Positions 1 to 8,120 of a stretch of 18,847 nucleotides of DNA are shown piece after piece. The stretch comes from DAORHV01 sp964448405. GTDB lineage: Bacteria > Patescibacteriota > Gracilibacteria > Peribacterales > Peribacteraceae. The DNA lies in NCBI GenBank assembly GCA_964448405.1, contig CAYUVW010000023.1, positions 1 through 18,847 of the forward strand. Direction: 5' to 3'. Position 1 is the stretch's first letter, and each line of letters begins with the position of its first letter. The translations under genes were made by a program, and so were the position numbers. The notes beneath the pieces were generated by a model. It was given only the letters and a program-made list of their open reading frames with translations. It did not search any database and was not told the origin of the DNA.

Positions 1-241
1 CTTCCGGATAGTGGAACGGGTAGGAGTTGGCCACGAATACGATTTTGGTGGCGTCGCTGGGACTCAAAAACATGTAAAAGTCGGTGCCGTCCACAGCGGC
101 GTCCTGGCTGATGTACGGGGCTTCGCGGTGCGAAGAAGCAAGGGTTGTCACCGGACTCAGGATCCAGGCAAACACAGAAGCTGCGGCAAGCAGAGCAATG
201 GTGCGCTTGGAGACCGGCAGCCCGAACGTCATGGTCGACAT
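1..241 (-). CDS. DUF4331 family secreted protein, N-terminal part only
   Basis: Reading the minus strand from the ATG at 241 gives about 80 residues that run off the left edge. A hydrophobic signal peptide (TIALLAAASVFAWILSP) is followed by SSHREAPYISQD, then GTDFYMFLSP. The SSHREAP...D..D.Y.F.SP pattern is the hallmark N-terminus of DUF4331, a family of exported proteins of unknown role. A second in-frame ATG lies at 232, and the start may be either. No Shine-Dalgarno precedes the gene; instead there is a pyrimidine run (CCCCTTTTCCCCTTCCGTCCT without the last base or so). It is divergent from the surface-protein operon at 421. The family call is from memory of the motif, and the rest of the protein is outside the window. 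Confidence 0.82.
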   Translation of the reverse strand, partial: MSTMTFGLPVSKRTIALLAAASVFAWILSPVTTLASSHREAPYISQDAAVDGTDFYMFLSPSDATKIVFVANSYPFHYPE

Positions 242-404
242 AGGACGGAAGGGGAAAAGGGGAGATACGCTATCGCAAAGCTTACGGAACATCGCATCCG
301 AGTACACTAGCCAAATTCAGAATGTAGCTTCCGGTGAAAGTGTGCAAAGTCGGCTCCCCAAGACGCAGGGGCGTACTTGCGTCCTTTTCTTCACATTGAT
401 TTTG

Positions 405-413
405 TGCTACAAT
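405..413 (+). promoter_or_regulatory. Extended -10 element, candidate promoter of the surface operon
   Basis: TGC followed by TACAAT matches an extended -10 (TGnTATAAT with one mismatch). The hexamer 17 bp upstream (385-390, TTTTCT) is a poor -35, as is usual for extended -10 promoters. Only 7 nt separate it from the TTG at 421, so a transcript starting at the normal distance would have essentially no leader. Confidence 0.5.
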
Positions 414-420
414 AAGAAGA

Positions 421-1314
421 TTGCTTCATAAACTCCCTCGCTGGCTCCCGTACGGTGCGTTGGCACTCACCGGATTTATCGCGTTGTCGTTTACGACGCA
501 GACGCGCCTTGCTGCGTACTTAAGCCCCTTTCAGGTATTCGGTGGCGCTGCGGCATCGCAGTCGTCGGAGACTCCGCTGCCGTTCGGCGGCTCGGTGACC
601 ATCCCGCTGCCGTTCGAGGGAAACACGTCATCCATTCCGTTGCCATTCGACGGCTCCTCGTCGTCCATCCCCAATCCTTTTGAGGGATCATCGTCCTCGT
701 CGACGTCCGTTCCGCTGCCGTTTGGCGGCTCGTCTTCGTCCATCCCCAATCCGTTTGAGAATTTCTCATCGGCACCCAGCAGTGCCAATTCCAGCACGTC
801 TTCGTCCACCAGTGCTTCTTCGACTTCCTCCTCTTCCTCTTCGTCCAGCACCACCGGCGGTACAACCGGCGGTTCCGGCGGCTCGACAGGCGGCGGCAGC
901 GGAGGCTCTGGTCATGGCGGCAACAGCGGCGGAGCAGGAGGTGGCGGAGGCACCGGTGGCGGAAACGGTGCATATGGCTCGCCCATCTATCGCGCCAATG
1001 CGTCCGACTACGTCCGCACATTCTACAAGCCGGAAGATCCACAGGCTGCCGATGCTATTCAAGGCAACGAAGTCGGTGGTCCTTCTGAGTCATTGGTGGA
1101 CGGTGTTCATGGAGGCGCCGAAATCACACCCAAACCGGTCGTTACGAAACCGACGTCGAAAGCTCCCGCCATGCGCGTTCCTCGCGCCCCCCGCGTCACG
1201 AAGACGGGCCCCGAGGAGTACCTCGTGGCATTCACTCTTGTCATCGCAGTTCTTCTGACGCTCGCCTTGAGCGCCAGACGTTCGTCGATTTCCTCTCGTC
1301 CATTTCCCCTGTAA
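421..1314 (+). CDS. Ser/Gly-rich surface protein with PxPF repeats and C-terminal TGPEEY membrane anchor
   Basis: This 297-residue protein has a membrane or signal segment at about 10-25, then six PLPF/PNPF motifs (residues 52, 62, 73, 84, 98, 109) separated by Ser-rich spacers. A poly-Ser stretch (about 117-145) and a Gly-rich stretch (about 146-184) precede a less biased 100-residue region. The C-terminus is KTGPEEY (261-267), a hydrophobic helix (268-284) and RR. That layout resembles a cell-wall sorting signal in which TG sits before the helix, but it is not a canonical LPXTG. The low-complexity part looks like an extended stalk across the envelope. The start is TTG; no in-frame ATG lies upstream of the hydrophobic segment. 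The stop is 2 bp before the next gene, so the two are very likely co-transcribed. No enzymatic domain is recognised. Confidence 0.8.
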   Translation: MLHKLPRWLPYGALALTGFIALSFTTQTRLAAYLSPFQVFGGAAASQSSETPLPFGGSVTIPLPFEGNTSSIPLPFDGSSSSIPNPFEGSSSSSTSVPLPFGGSSSSIPNPFENFSSAPSSANSSTSSSTSASSTSSSSSSSSTTGGTTGGSGGSTGGGSGGSGHGGNSGGAGGGGGTGGGNGAYGSPIYRANASDYVRTFYKPEDPQAADAIQGNEVGGPSESLVDGVHGGAEITPKPVVTKPTSKAPAMRVPRAPRVTKTGPEEYLVAFTLVIAVLLTLALSARRSSISSRPFPL

Positions 1315-1316
1315 TT

Positions 1317-4300
1317 ATGGAAGACGCAGTCACTTCACAGATGAAGCTGAAAAGCTTCCTTCGTCGCCCGGCCGTCATGGTCGCAATAGGAATGTGCGCC
1401 GTCGCCTCGACGTTCGTCTTCCTTACTGTTGCGCAATCTGGCCCCAGGGTCAGCAACAGCACCATTCCGATCCCGTTCATTCCGGGAGAGAATCACGGTG
1501 CCGCCGCTGCAGGATCAAACCTTGCCGGTTCGGTTACGTACATCCGCACGCTCGCCAACGGCGTGGAGTTTTACGAAATGGACTTCGTAGGGGACACCAG
1601 CCAGACCGCTGCAGCCGATAAAGTCTTCTTGGTGCGGGTTCCGACCGGGGTGACATCCATTCCGTTCGAGCGCGTGATTGTGGATAGCAACGGCGCCACG
1701 CGACCGTATTACGGTTACATCTATACGTCTTCCACCGCCGCTACCGAAATCGCCAACCAGAGTGCGTCCGGTTTTGCCGTGCGCTTCCCAGGCTTGTTCT
1801 TCGCTTCTGCTGCGATAAAGGCCGCACATGGTGCCGACTTGAGCGCCTTCGAAACAATCAACGGTATCGTCTTCAAGACGTCTACCGAATACGACACGGC
1901 CAGCGGTGCACGCTTGAAAGGTCCGCAACTCATCGCCTTGGTTCCGACGGATCAGAACATGCTCATCGATATCGCTCCGGTGTGCGGTAACGGCTGGAAA
2001 GCCAACACCGAGGACTGTGACGATGGCGACCTGACGGCCGGCGACGGCTGTTCGGCCACCTGTACGATAGAATCCGGCTTCACCTGCGACGCCACCAGCG
2101 AGCAGAGCGTCTGTACTCCGGATGCCGCCTGCGGCGACGGTTTGGTGACCAACGGCGAAACCTGCGACGACGGCAACACGACCGCCGGAGATGGCTGCAA
2201 CGCCACCTGTGCGGTGGAATCCGGCTTCACCTGCGATACCGGCGAACCAAGTGTCTGTACGCAGACATGCGGTAACGGTGTCCGCGGCCAGGGCGAAACC
2301 TGTGATGATGGCAACGCCACTGCCGGCGATGGTTGTTCCGCAACCTGCGCGGTCGAAAACGGTTACACCTGCAACACCGCCACGCCGAACGTGTGTGATC
2401 CTGATACTGTCGCTCCAGTGTGCGGCAACAGCGAGCGCGAAGGCGACGCTTGCGGCAACGCATTCGTGGATAACAATGAAGAATGCGACTGGGCGATTGA
2501 ATGCGAATTCACCGTGGATGGCGATGATTGCACCTGTCATGACGACTGCACCGCCTGCGATGGCAACGAAGACTGTGCGTTCACGGCTCCCACATACGTC
2601 GGCGAAACCTGCGACGACGGCAACACGACCGATGCCGACGGCTGCAATGCAACGTGCGATGTGGAAGGCGGCTTTACGTGCGACACCGCTTCTCCCAACG
2701 TTTGCAGCCCGATTGTTGCAGTCTGTGGCAACGGTGTTCGTCAAACAGGTGAGACCTGCGACGACGGCAACACGACTGCCGGCGATGGCTGCAGCGCGAC
2801 TTGCACAATAGAGAACGGTTACAGCTGCACGACGGCAACGCCGAACGTCTGTGATCAGTGCGGTAATGGAACGCTTGCCAGCACCGAACAGTGTGACGAT
2901 GCCAATACCACCGCAGGAGACGGCTGTTCGGCTACCTGCACGATCGAAAGCGGCTTCACCTGCGCAGACTGTGCAGCCGGTCCCACCATTACGGAATTCA
3001 CCGGTACTGGCGGTATCTTCGCGGTGACCGCTGGGCCCGACGGCAACATCTGGTACACCGAATCCACCGGACTGAACATTGTGAAAATTACGTCCACTGG
3101 CGCAACGACGAAGTACGCCATTACGAACGGCGCACCGGATGGCGGCATCACCCTTGGTCCCGACGGCAACGTGTGGTTTACCAAAGGCATTGCAAACAAA
3201 ATTTCCAGAATTACCTCCACCGGAGCAGTCACGGACTTTGCAGTTCTTACTGCCAACAGCAAGCCGATTGGCATTATCGCTGGGCCCGACGGCAACCTGT
3301 GGTTTACCGAATCCGATGCCAACAAGATCGGCCGCATTACGCCATCTGGAATCGTAACAGAATTCACTATTCCGACTGCGAACAGCGAGCCGCTCTTCCT
3401 TGCTGCCGGTCCCGACGGCAACGTGTGGTTCACCCAAACGCAGGCCAACAAAATCGGCAGGATCACCTCAACCGGTGCAATTACGGAATTCGCCATTCCG
3501 ACTGCCAATAGTCAGCCCTACACCATTGCCGCCGGTCCCGACGGCAACCTGTGGTTTACGGAATTCCAGGCCAACAAGATCGCAAAAATCACGCCGACCG
3601 GCACCATTACCGAATTCGATTTGGCCGCCAACACACATCCTTATGGCATTGCGCTGGGTCCCGACGGCAACATGTGGTTCACGGAATTCCAGGGTAACAA
3701 AATCGGCAGAATTACCCCCGGTGGAACCATTGCAGAATTTGATATCCCCACCTCCAGCGCTGAGCCGACCATTATTACCCTTGGTCCCGACGGCAACCTG
3801 TGGTTCGCCGAATACAACTCCACGCACGACAAGATCGGCAAGCTTGCGAATGCCATCTGTCCGGACAACAACAATGGCAGCATCTGCAGTGCGGACCCGG
3901 CTTGTGGCGACAGCACGCGAAACTCCGGTGAATCGTGCGATGATGGCGACACAACCGCTGGCGACGGCTGCAATGCAACTTGTGCGATTGAAAGTGGCTT
4001 TGCTTGTACGACTGCCAGCCCGAACGTTTGTGCTTCGAATAGTGACTGCGGCAACAGCTTGCGTGAAGCAGGCGAGACCTGCGACGACGGCAACACCACG
4101 GACGGCGACGGCTGCGATGCCGTTTGTGCTGTGGAAAGTGGCTATAGCTGCGACACTGCGTCCCCGAACGTCTGTACGCCGGATGTGGTTTGTGGAGATG
4201 GCACACGTGAAGGTGGCGAGACTTGCGACGACGGCAATACCACTGCCGGCGACGGTTGTGACGCCGTCTGTGCTGTGGAAAGTGGTTACAGCTGCACCAC

Positions 4301-5189
4301 GGCTACGCCGAACGTCTGCGACCTGTGCGGTAACGGTACGCGTGGTGGCACCGAGGCCTGCGACGATGGCGACACGACCGCTGGTGACGGCTGCAATGCT
4401 ACTTGTGGGGTGGAGAGCGGTTACAGCTGTGACACAGGCTCTCCGAACATCTGTGATCAGTGTGGCAACGGAACAATTGCCGGCGGCGAAACCTGTGATG
4501 ATACAAACACAACAGCGGGCGATGGTTGTTCGGCTGCATGTCTCGTTGAAAACGGCTTCTCTTGCAGCGGCCAACCAAGCACGTGTATTCCGATCGTTTG
4601 TGGCAACGGCGTTCGTCAGTTGGGTGAAGGTTGCGATGACGGCAACACCACCTCCGGCGACGGTTGCACCGATGTTTGTCAGATTGAAGTCGGCTGGGGA
4701 TGCAACATGGCTCAGCCCAACGTGTGTGCATTGGATTGCGAGGACATCGACAGCGTGAACATCGTGGTCGCCAGCCACGTTGTCACCTTCGGCTCCAGCC
4801 AAGTGCAGGATCGCTGTGACGCCAATCCGCTTGCAGACGAGCTTATCTACGAGCAGACCTGCAACAACACCACGCACTTGCGCGAAGAGGTCCTGCATTT
4901 CTGCCCGGTCGGTACCAAGTGCAACGTGGCAGTCAGCGGCGCCGCTTCATGCACCGCCGCAGGTGCACCGCCTCCGTCCGGTGGCGAACTGGACTGCAGC
5001 GATACCGATGGCGGATTCGACATCTCAGTGGCGGGTACTGCCACCAACTTGTCCGGTAGCGATTCCGACATCTGTGTGAACGGCAACACCGGCGTACAGG
5101 AAACATATTGCGCCCGCTCCGACGGCACGGTCCGTCATATCTCGCTCAGTTGTGCGAACGGCTGCACGTCTGGAGCTTGTAATCCGTAA
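1317..5189 (+). CDS. Large secreted Cys-rich protein: DUF4215 repeats x6, Vgb-like beta-propeller, DUF4215 repeats x6
   Basis: This 1290-residue exported protein has a signal peptide or anchor at about 13-40, an unrecognised 150-residue domain, and six Myxococcus-type Cys repeats (223-556) of pattern CGNG...GE.CDDGNTTAGDGC.A.C..E.G..C. A seven-blade propeller (about 557-844) repeats AGPDGNxWFTE..ANKIGRIT like virginiamycin B lyase and NHL-type proteins, and is followed by six more Cys repeats (863-1137). Two C-terminal Cys modules end in GCTSGAC. The propeller lacks an obvious lyase active site, so a binding or structural role is more likely than antibiotic cleavage. Just after the hydrophobic segment comes STIPIPF, echoing the PxPF motifs of the gene 2 bp upstream. 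An alternative start is the ATG at 1341 (MKLKSFLRR), which gives a tidier signal peptide; 1317 is preceded by a CU-rich tract. There is no C-terminal membrane helix. Confidence 0.88.
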   Translation: MEDAVTSQMKLKSFLRRPAVMVAIGMCAVASTFVFLTVAQSGPRVSNSTIPIPFIPGENHGAAAAGSNLAGSVTYIRTLANGVEFYEMDFVGDTSQTAAADKVFLVRVPTGVTSIPFERVIVDSNGATRPYYGYIYTSSTAATEIANQSASGFAVRFPGLFFASAAIKAAHGADLSAFETINGIVFKTSTEYDTASGARLKGPQLIALVPTDQNMLIDIAPVCGNGWKANTEDCDDGDLTAGDGCSATCTIESGFTCDATSEQSVCTPDAACGDGLVTNGETCDDGNTTAGDGCNATCAVESGFTCDTGEPSVCTQTCGNGVRGQGETCDDGNATAGDGCSATCAVENGYTCNTATPNVCDPDTVAPVCGNSEREGDACGNAFVDNNEECDWAIECEFTVDGDDCTCHDDCTACDGNEDCAFTAPTYVGETCDDGNTTDADGCNATCDVEGGFTCDTASPNVCSPIVAVCGNGVRQTGETCDDGNTTAGDGCSATCTIENGYSCTTATPNVCDQCGNGTLASTEQCDDANTTAGDGCSATCTIESGFTCADCAAGPTITEFTGTGGIFAVTAGPDGNIWYTESTGLNIVKITSTGATTKYAITNGAPDGGITLGPDGNVWFTKGIANKISRITSTGAVTDFAVLTANSKPIGIIAGPDGNLWFTESDANKIGRITPSGIVTEFTIPTANSEPLFLAAGPDGNVWFTQTQANKIGRITSTGAITEFAIPTANSQPYTIAAGPDGNLWFTEFQANKIAKITPTGTITEFDLAANTHPYGIALGPDGNMWFTEFQGNKIGRITPGGTIAEFDIPTSSAEPTIITLGPDGNLWFAEYNSTHDKIGKLANAICPDNNNGSICSADPACGDSTRNSGESCDDGDTTAGDGCNATCAIESGFACTTASPNVCASNSDCGNSLREAGETCDDGNTTDGDGCDAVCAVESGYSCDTASPNVCTPDVVCGDGTREGGETCDDGNTTAGDGCDAVCAVESGYSCTTATPNVCDLCGNGTRGGTEACDDGDTTAGDGCNATCGVESGYSCDTGSPNICDQCGNGTIAGGETCDDTNTTAGDGCSAACLVENGFSCSGQPSTCIPIVCGNGVRQLGEGCDDGNTTSGDGCTDVCQIEVGWGCNMAQPNVCALDCEDIDSVNIVVASHVVTFGSSQVQDRCDANPLADELIYEQTCNNTTHLREEVLHFCPVGTKCNVAVSGAASCTAAGAPPPSGGELDCSDTDGGFDISVAGTATNLSGSDSDICVNGNTGVQETYCARSDGTVRHISLSCANGCTSGACNP
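1983..2984 (+). repeat. Coding repeat block 1: six DUF4215 Cys repeats
   Basis: Six tandem units of about 40-100 residues each carry a conserved CDDGNTTAGDGC core. The fourth unit contains an insertion of about 50 residues with nine extra Cys (from CGNAFVDNNEECDW through DCAFTAP). The DNA is also locally repetitive, for example GAAACCTGCGACGACGGCAA recurring, which invites copy-number change by recombination. Confidence 0.85.
2985..3849 (+). repeat. Coding repeat block: seven beta-propeller blades
   Basis: Seven units of about 41 residues each contain GPDGNxW(F/Y), a spacer, then KI.RIT..G.(I/V)TEF. At the DNA level GG(T/G)CCCGACGGCAAC recurs in every blade with few changes. Seven blades matches the propeller size of streptogramin B lyase relatives. 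Confidence 0.8.
3903..4727 (+). repeat. Coding repeat block 2: six DUF4215 Cys repeats
   Basis: Six further CGNG/CGDG...CDDG(N/D)TTAGDGC units follow the propeller, more regular in length (about 44-48 residues) than block 1. Six before and six after give a symmetrical layout around the propeller. Confidence 0.85.
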
Positions 5190-5223
5190 CAGAGACACTG
5201 GTCCATCGTCCTGTGCTCACCTC

Positions 5224-5251
5224 AACCCTCACGCCAGCGCGTGGGGGTTTT
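5224..5251 (+). terminator. Rho-independent terminator after the surface operon
   Basis: AACCCTCACGC, a CAGC loop and GCGTGGGGGTT form an 11-bp stem with a single T-G wobble, ending in TTTT. It lies 35 bp after the stop of the Cys-rich protein. Confidence 0.88.
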
Positions 5252-5297
5252 GGCGTATGTGTTTCTTGCAAGCCGTGCAGAAGTGCGTCAATGCAGG

Positions 5298-5326
5298 TTG
5301 ACAATTCCTTCTGCAGAGGCTTTTCA
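5298..5326 (+). promoter_or_regulatory. Weak candidate promoter upstream of the 892-residue gene
   Basis: A perfect TTGACA (5298-5303) lies in the 237-bp gap between terminator and gene, but the hexamer 17 bp on (TTTTCA) is a poor -10. The leader would be about 95 nt. I see nothing else in this gap. Confidence 0.2.
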
Positions 5327-5426
5327 GTAGGGTGAGGAGGCAAGGGAAAGTCGTGGCGGTTCCGCTGAGGCTCTGGCACACTTCGCCTCCTTATGCGACG
5401 GCTTCGGCCTCGCACATTGCTCTTGC

Positions 5427-8105
5427 ATGAGTTTGAAGCCCCCTGAATTCACCGGCGAATCGGCACAGCGTGATCTGGAATCCCAGAATGACGCGGTCGA
5501 AAGCGTTTCCACAATATTTGCCGGAGCAGTCTTGCAGCATATCTGCGAAACATTCGGCGATACCGACTACCTGCAGCGGATGCAGCGACTCGGCGTCTTT
5601 CATCGCATACGTGCGTTGGTCGCATCTTCCGGCGAAGACGTCGATTTACCCGAAGCAGATGCATGTTGCGATTCCACGACTGCGCGGCTCTTTGCGCAGC
5701 GACTGGTACACGCGCACGACCGGCAGTATGGAACATGGCTGCAGGACAATCGCAGTGGGAAAACGTTACCGCTCTTTCACGAGCTTCACCCTCAGCTGCA
5801 CCGGGCGTACACGCTCTTCTTGATTGTAGGCAACGTCGCTCGCGCCTCCACATGGCAGGACTGGCGCGTCGATCGTGAAGACGATTTGCTCACCGAGCGC
5901 CTGGGAATGAGGGGGTCCATTCTCGATGTGGAAGCGGCGCTGGCCGAAGCGTACACACGACCCGGCGAGCGGGCGTTGCACTTGGTGAAAGGGCCGGGGA
6001 ACGGCATCACCGTCGAAGGATACGACATGCAATCCGAACGAATGATTGTCCGCGAAGGTCGTAGCGAACCGCTCAATGCAGCAGTCGACCACGTACGGGT
6101 GGGAGATCGCCTGTACTTCGACATCGGGCCGATTTTGGAGCGCTACATCCGACCTGAATTATTGGTACCGCGGGAGGATCAGGCAGAGGAGCACCAGCGT
6201 CTTCAGGCGTATCGTCATGCACGCCAAGCGATCGATATCCTCACGCATGCGTTGCAGCATCGCCTGCGAGATCGTTGGGGCAGTCGTCTTACCAATCAAA
6301 TGCCAAACAGAGCAGCGGAACACGGCCCAGTCGCCGGACCGGATTTCTTCGATTTGAACGAGGTGCTTCGCTTGCTGCAGCATCCCAACGATTTGTTTCA
6401 AGGAGTGGTGGAACTGGGGAAAATACTGGATTCGCGTGAATACGTAGGCGACGCCACGCGAACCATGAGCTTGTCCATGCGCCGCTGGGTGGCGGGTTAC
6501 CGAAACAGAAGCTTGAGCGACGCCGATGCCGACGCCGTGGAATGGAAGCGGTTCCGCGAAGAGCATCTCATGGAACTGTATGGACAACGCGTGATGCTTG
6601 AAGATGTTTTATCCGAGCTTTCTCCGCATCGTTCGCCGCGCCCCCCGTCAGGCGATCGTCTCAGCGAAATCACGTCGCTCTATACGCAATGCAGCGGAAT
6701 GGAAGTCCCTGAGCGTGAACGCAATCGTGATGATCTGCTCGAACGCGTGGTTGAATATCTCGGCGCCGTGAATGACGACATCAGCTGGCTTGTCCGCCTG
6801 CGTCGCAATGGCGAGACCGCGACAACGGCATCCGCGGCAACATTGTGGCGCCCCAGCACCGGGGGCGTGCAGAACGGCAACGGTGTCGCCGCCCTTCGCA
6901 ATATTTTCACGGACGATTTTGTCGACGCAGTGGAGGGTGCGGATCGCTATGCCGGTCCGGAGTACTATCGAACGTTGGCGCCCGATGATATCGACCTGAA
7001 CGACCACGCGCGTTTTGTGTCACGGAATTTTCTGCCGTCGTTTTTCCTCGAGTTCCCGCAAAAACTTGGATCAAGCGGCAAGGGGACGGTGTTGTTCCTG
7101 ACATCGGTGCGATCGGATTCGCACGAGCCCGGCGACGTGTGGCGACGCGATATCCTCCAGAATCTTGAGCTGTTGCAGCCCGGAGGGATGCTCGTTGTCG
7201 ATGGACATCGTGAATCCTACAGCCGTATTCATCGCAGTATTCCTCGTTTGCCGCAGGGGTATCGCATGTGGTGGGCGCAGCATCGCGAGTCTGGCCAACC
7301 ACTTTCGCTCATCGTGCAGCGCGATCATCCCGAGCAACCGTCCTTGCAGCAGAATCCGTTGCTGAAAACGCGCTTACTCGCACCGGATTCCCAGCTGGTT
7401 GACCCTGAACAAACCTTGCAACGCAGGCTCGATTTACACATTGCGAATTTGGTCCGCTACCAGGTTGCGCAATGCCTGCACGATCGTCAGGAATTTATCG
7501 GTTTGCAGCAGTTCATAGATGTCGAGGTCCGTCACCGATTGCTTCGCACGTTGTGTCGACAGCTGATTCGCGATAGCGATCCCAAACAGAAGCACGACAT
7601 GCTAGAGACGATTTTCGAGACGGTTCGGGTGCGTATTGCCGCGTTGATCCATCGTGCGGTTGAGCGCGAGCATGTGCGGAGGTCCGGGGAAGGATTCCGC
7701 CCTTCCGTCGATGAAATCCGTACGGAAATCACGGACTATTTCGGATCACCGGATGATGCGAAAATTCCTCGCAAGGCAGACGCATCCGATCTGTTCGATT
7801 TATCTTTCAAGAAGTTCCGGTCGTGGATGTACGAACGTTTCGGTGCAACGCAAAAGAAGGGGCGTCAGCACAGGCTGCAGGTGAAAGAGCATTACAGCGA
7901 AGCGATACTGCACGGCATGATTGCCGCATTGGCCGAACATGCCCCGGAACAACCGGAGCTTACCGAGGAAGTCTTATGGGATATTGCGAGGAATATCGTT
8001 CAAGCAAAAGTGCCCTGCATAGAAAACCCCGATCGTGTAGCCGCTGAATTGGCAAAAGAGACTGTGCAGCGCGTACTGAAAATTCATGCGTCGCAGAGTG
8101 CGTGA
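5427..8105 (+). CDS. Large cytoplasmic protein of unknown function with possible split methyltransferase-like fold
   Basis: This 892-residue protein has no signal peptide or membrane segment and is rich in charged helical stretches. I do not recognise the family. Two pieces recall a class I SAM-dependent methyltransferase: ERALHLVKGPGNGITVEGYD (181-200), shaped like strand 1 plus a Gly-rich loop, and GKGTVLFLTSV (551-561) followed by LELLQPGGMLVVDG (580-593), shaped like strands 4-5 of that fold. About 350 residues separate them, much more than in a normal enzyme, so this is inference only. The C-terminal 260 residues are mainly helical with many Arg and His. ATG 5427 is the first in-frame start; no Shine-Dalgarno is visible. 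It converges on the PAS-GAF gene with a 15-bp gap and no terminator. Confidence 0.78.
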   Translation: MSLKPPEFTGESAQRDLESQNDAVESVSTIFAGAVLQHICETFGDTDYLQRMQRLGVFHRIRALVASSGEDVDLPEADACCDSTTARLFAQRLVHAHDRQYGTWLQDNRSGKTLPLFHELHPQLHRAYTLFLIVGNVARASTWQDWRVDREDDLLTERLGMRGSILDVEAALAEAYTRPGERALHLVKGPGNGITVEGYDMQSERMIVREGRSEPLNAAVDHVRVGDRLYFDIGPILERYIRPELLVPREDQAEEHQRLQAYRHARQAIDILTHALQHRLRDRWGSRLTNQMPNRAAEHGPVAGPDFFDLNEVLRLLQHPNDLFQGVVELGKILDSREYVGDATRTMSLSMRRWVAGYRNRSLSDADADAVEWKRFREEHLMELYGQRVMLEDVLSELSPHRSPRPPSGDRLSEITSLYTQCSGMEVPERERNRDDLLERVVEYLGAVNDDISWLVRLRRNGETATTASAATLWRPSTGGVQNGNGVAALRNIFTDDFVDAVEGADRYAGPEYYRTLAPDDIDLNDHARFVSRNFLPSFFLEFPQKLGSSGKGTVLFLTSVRSDSHEPGDVWRRDILQNLELLQPGGMLVVDGHRESYSRIHRSIPRLPQGYRMWWAQHRESGQPLSLIVQRDHPEQPSLQQNPLLKTRLLAPDSQLVDPEQTLQRRLDLHIANLVRYQVAQCLHDRQEFIGLQQFIDVEVRHRLLRTLCRQLIRDSDPKQKHDMLETIFETVRVRIAALIHRAVEREHVRRSGEGFRPSVDEIRTEITDYFGSPDDAKIPRKADASDLFDLSFKKFRSWMYERFGATQKKGRQHRLQVKEHYSEAILHGMIAALAEHAPEQPELTEEVLWDIARNIVQAKVPCIENPDRVAAELAKETVQRVLKIHASQSA

Positions 8106-8120
8106 ACGCAGAAGTCATGC

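Noticed and set aside
491..1042. Open frames on both strands over the Ser/Gly-rich region
   Set aside because: Low-complexity GC-rich DNA opens all frames. Only the plus frame at 421 has membrane segments and sensible flanks.
1515..3437. Long minus-strand open frame (640 codons) opposite the Cys-repeat gene, and another of 476 codons at 3468-4898
   Set aside because: They mirror the repetitive, codon-biased plus-strand gene, show no domain or start signal, and the plus frame has clear Cys-repeat and propeller motifs.
2985..3849. Propeller as a streptogramin (virginiamycin B) lyase resistance enzyme
   Set aside because: Blade similarity is real, but no catalytic His/Glu arrangement is evident and the protein is a multidomain surface protein.
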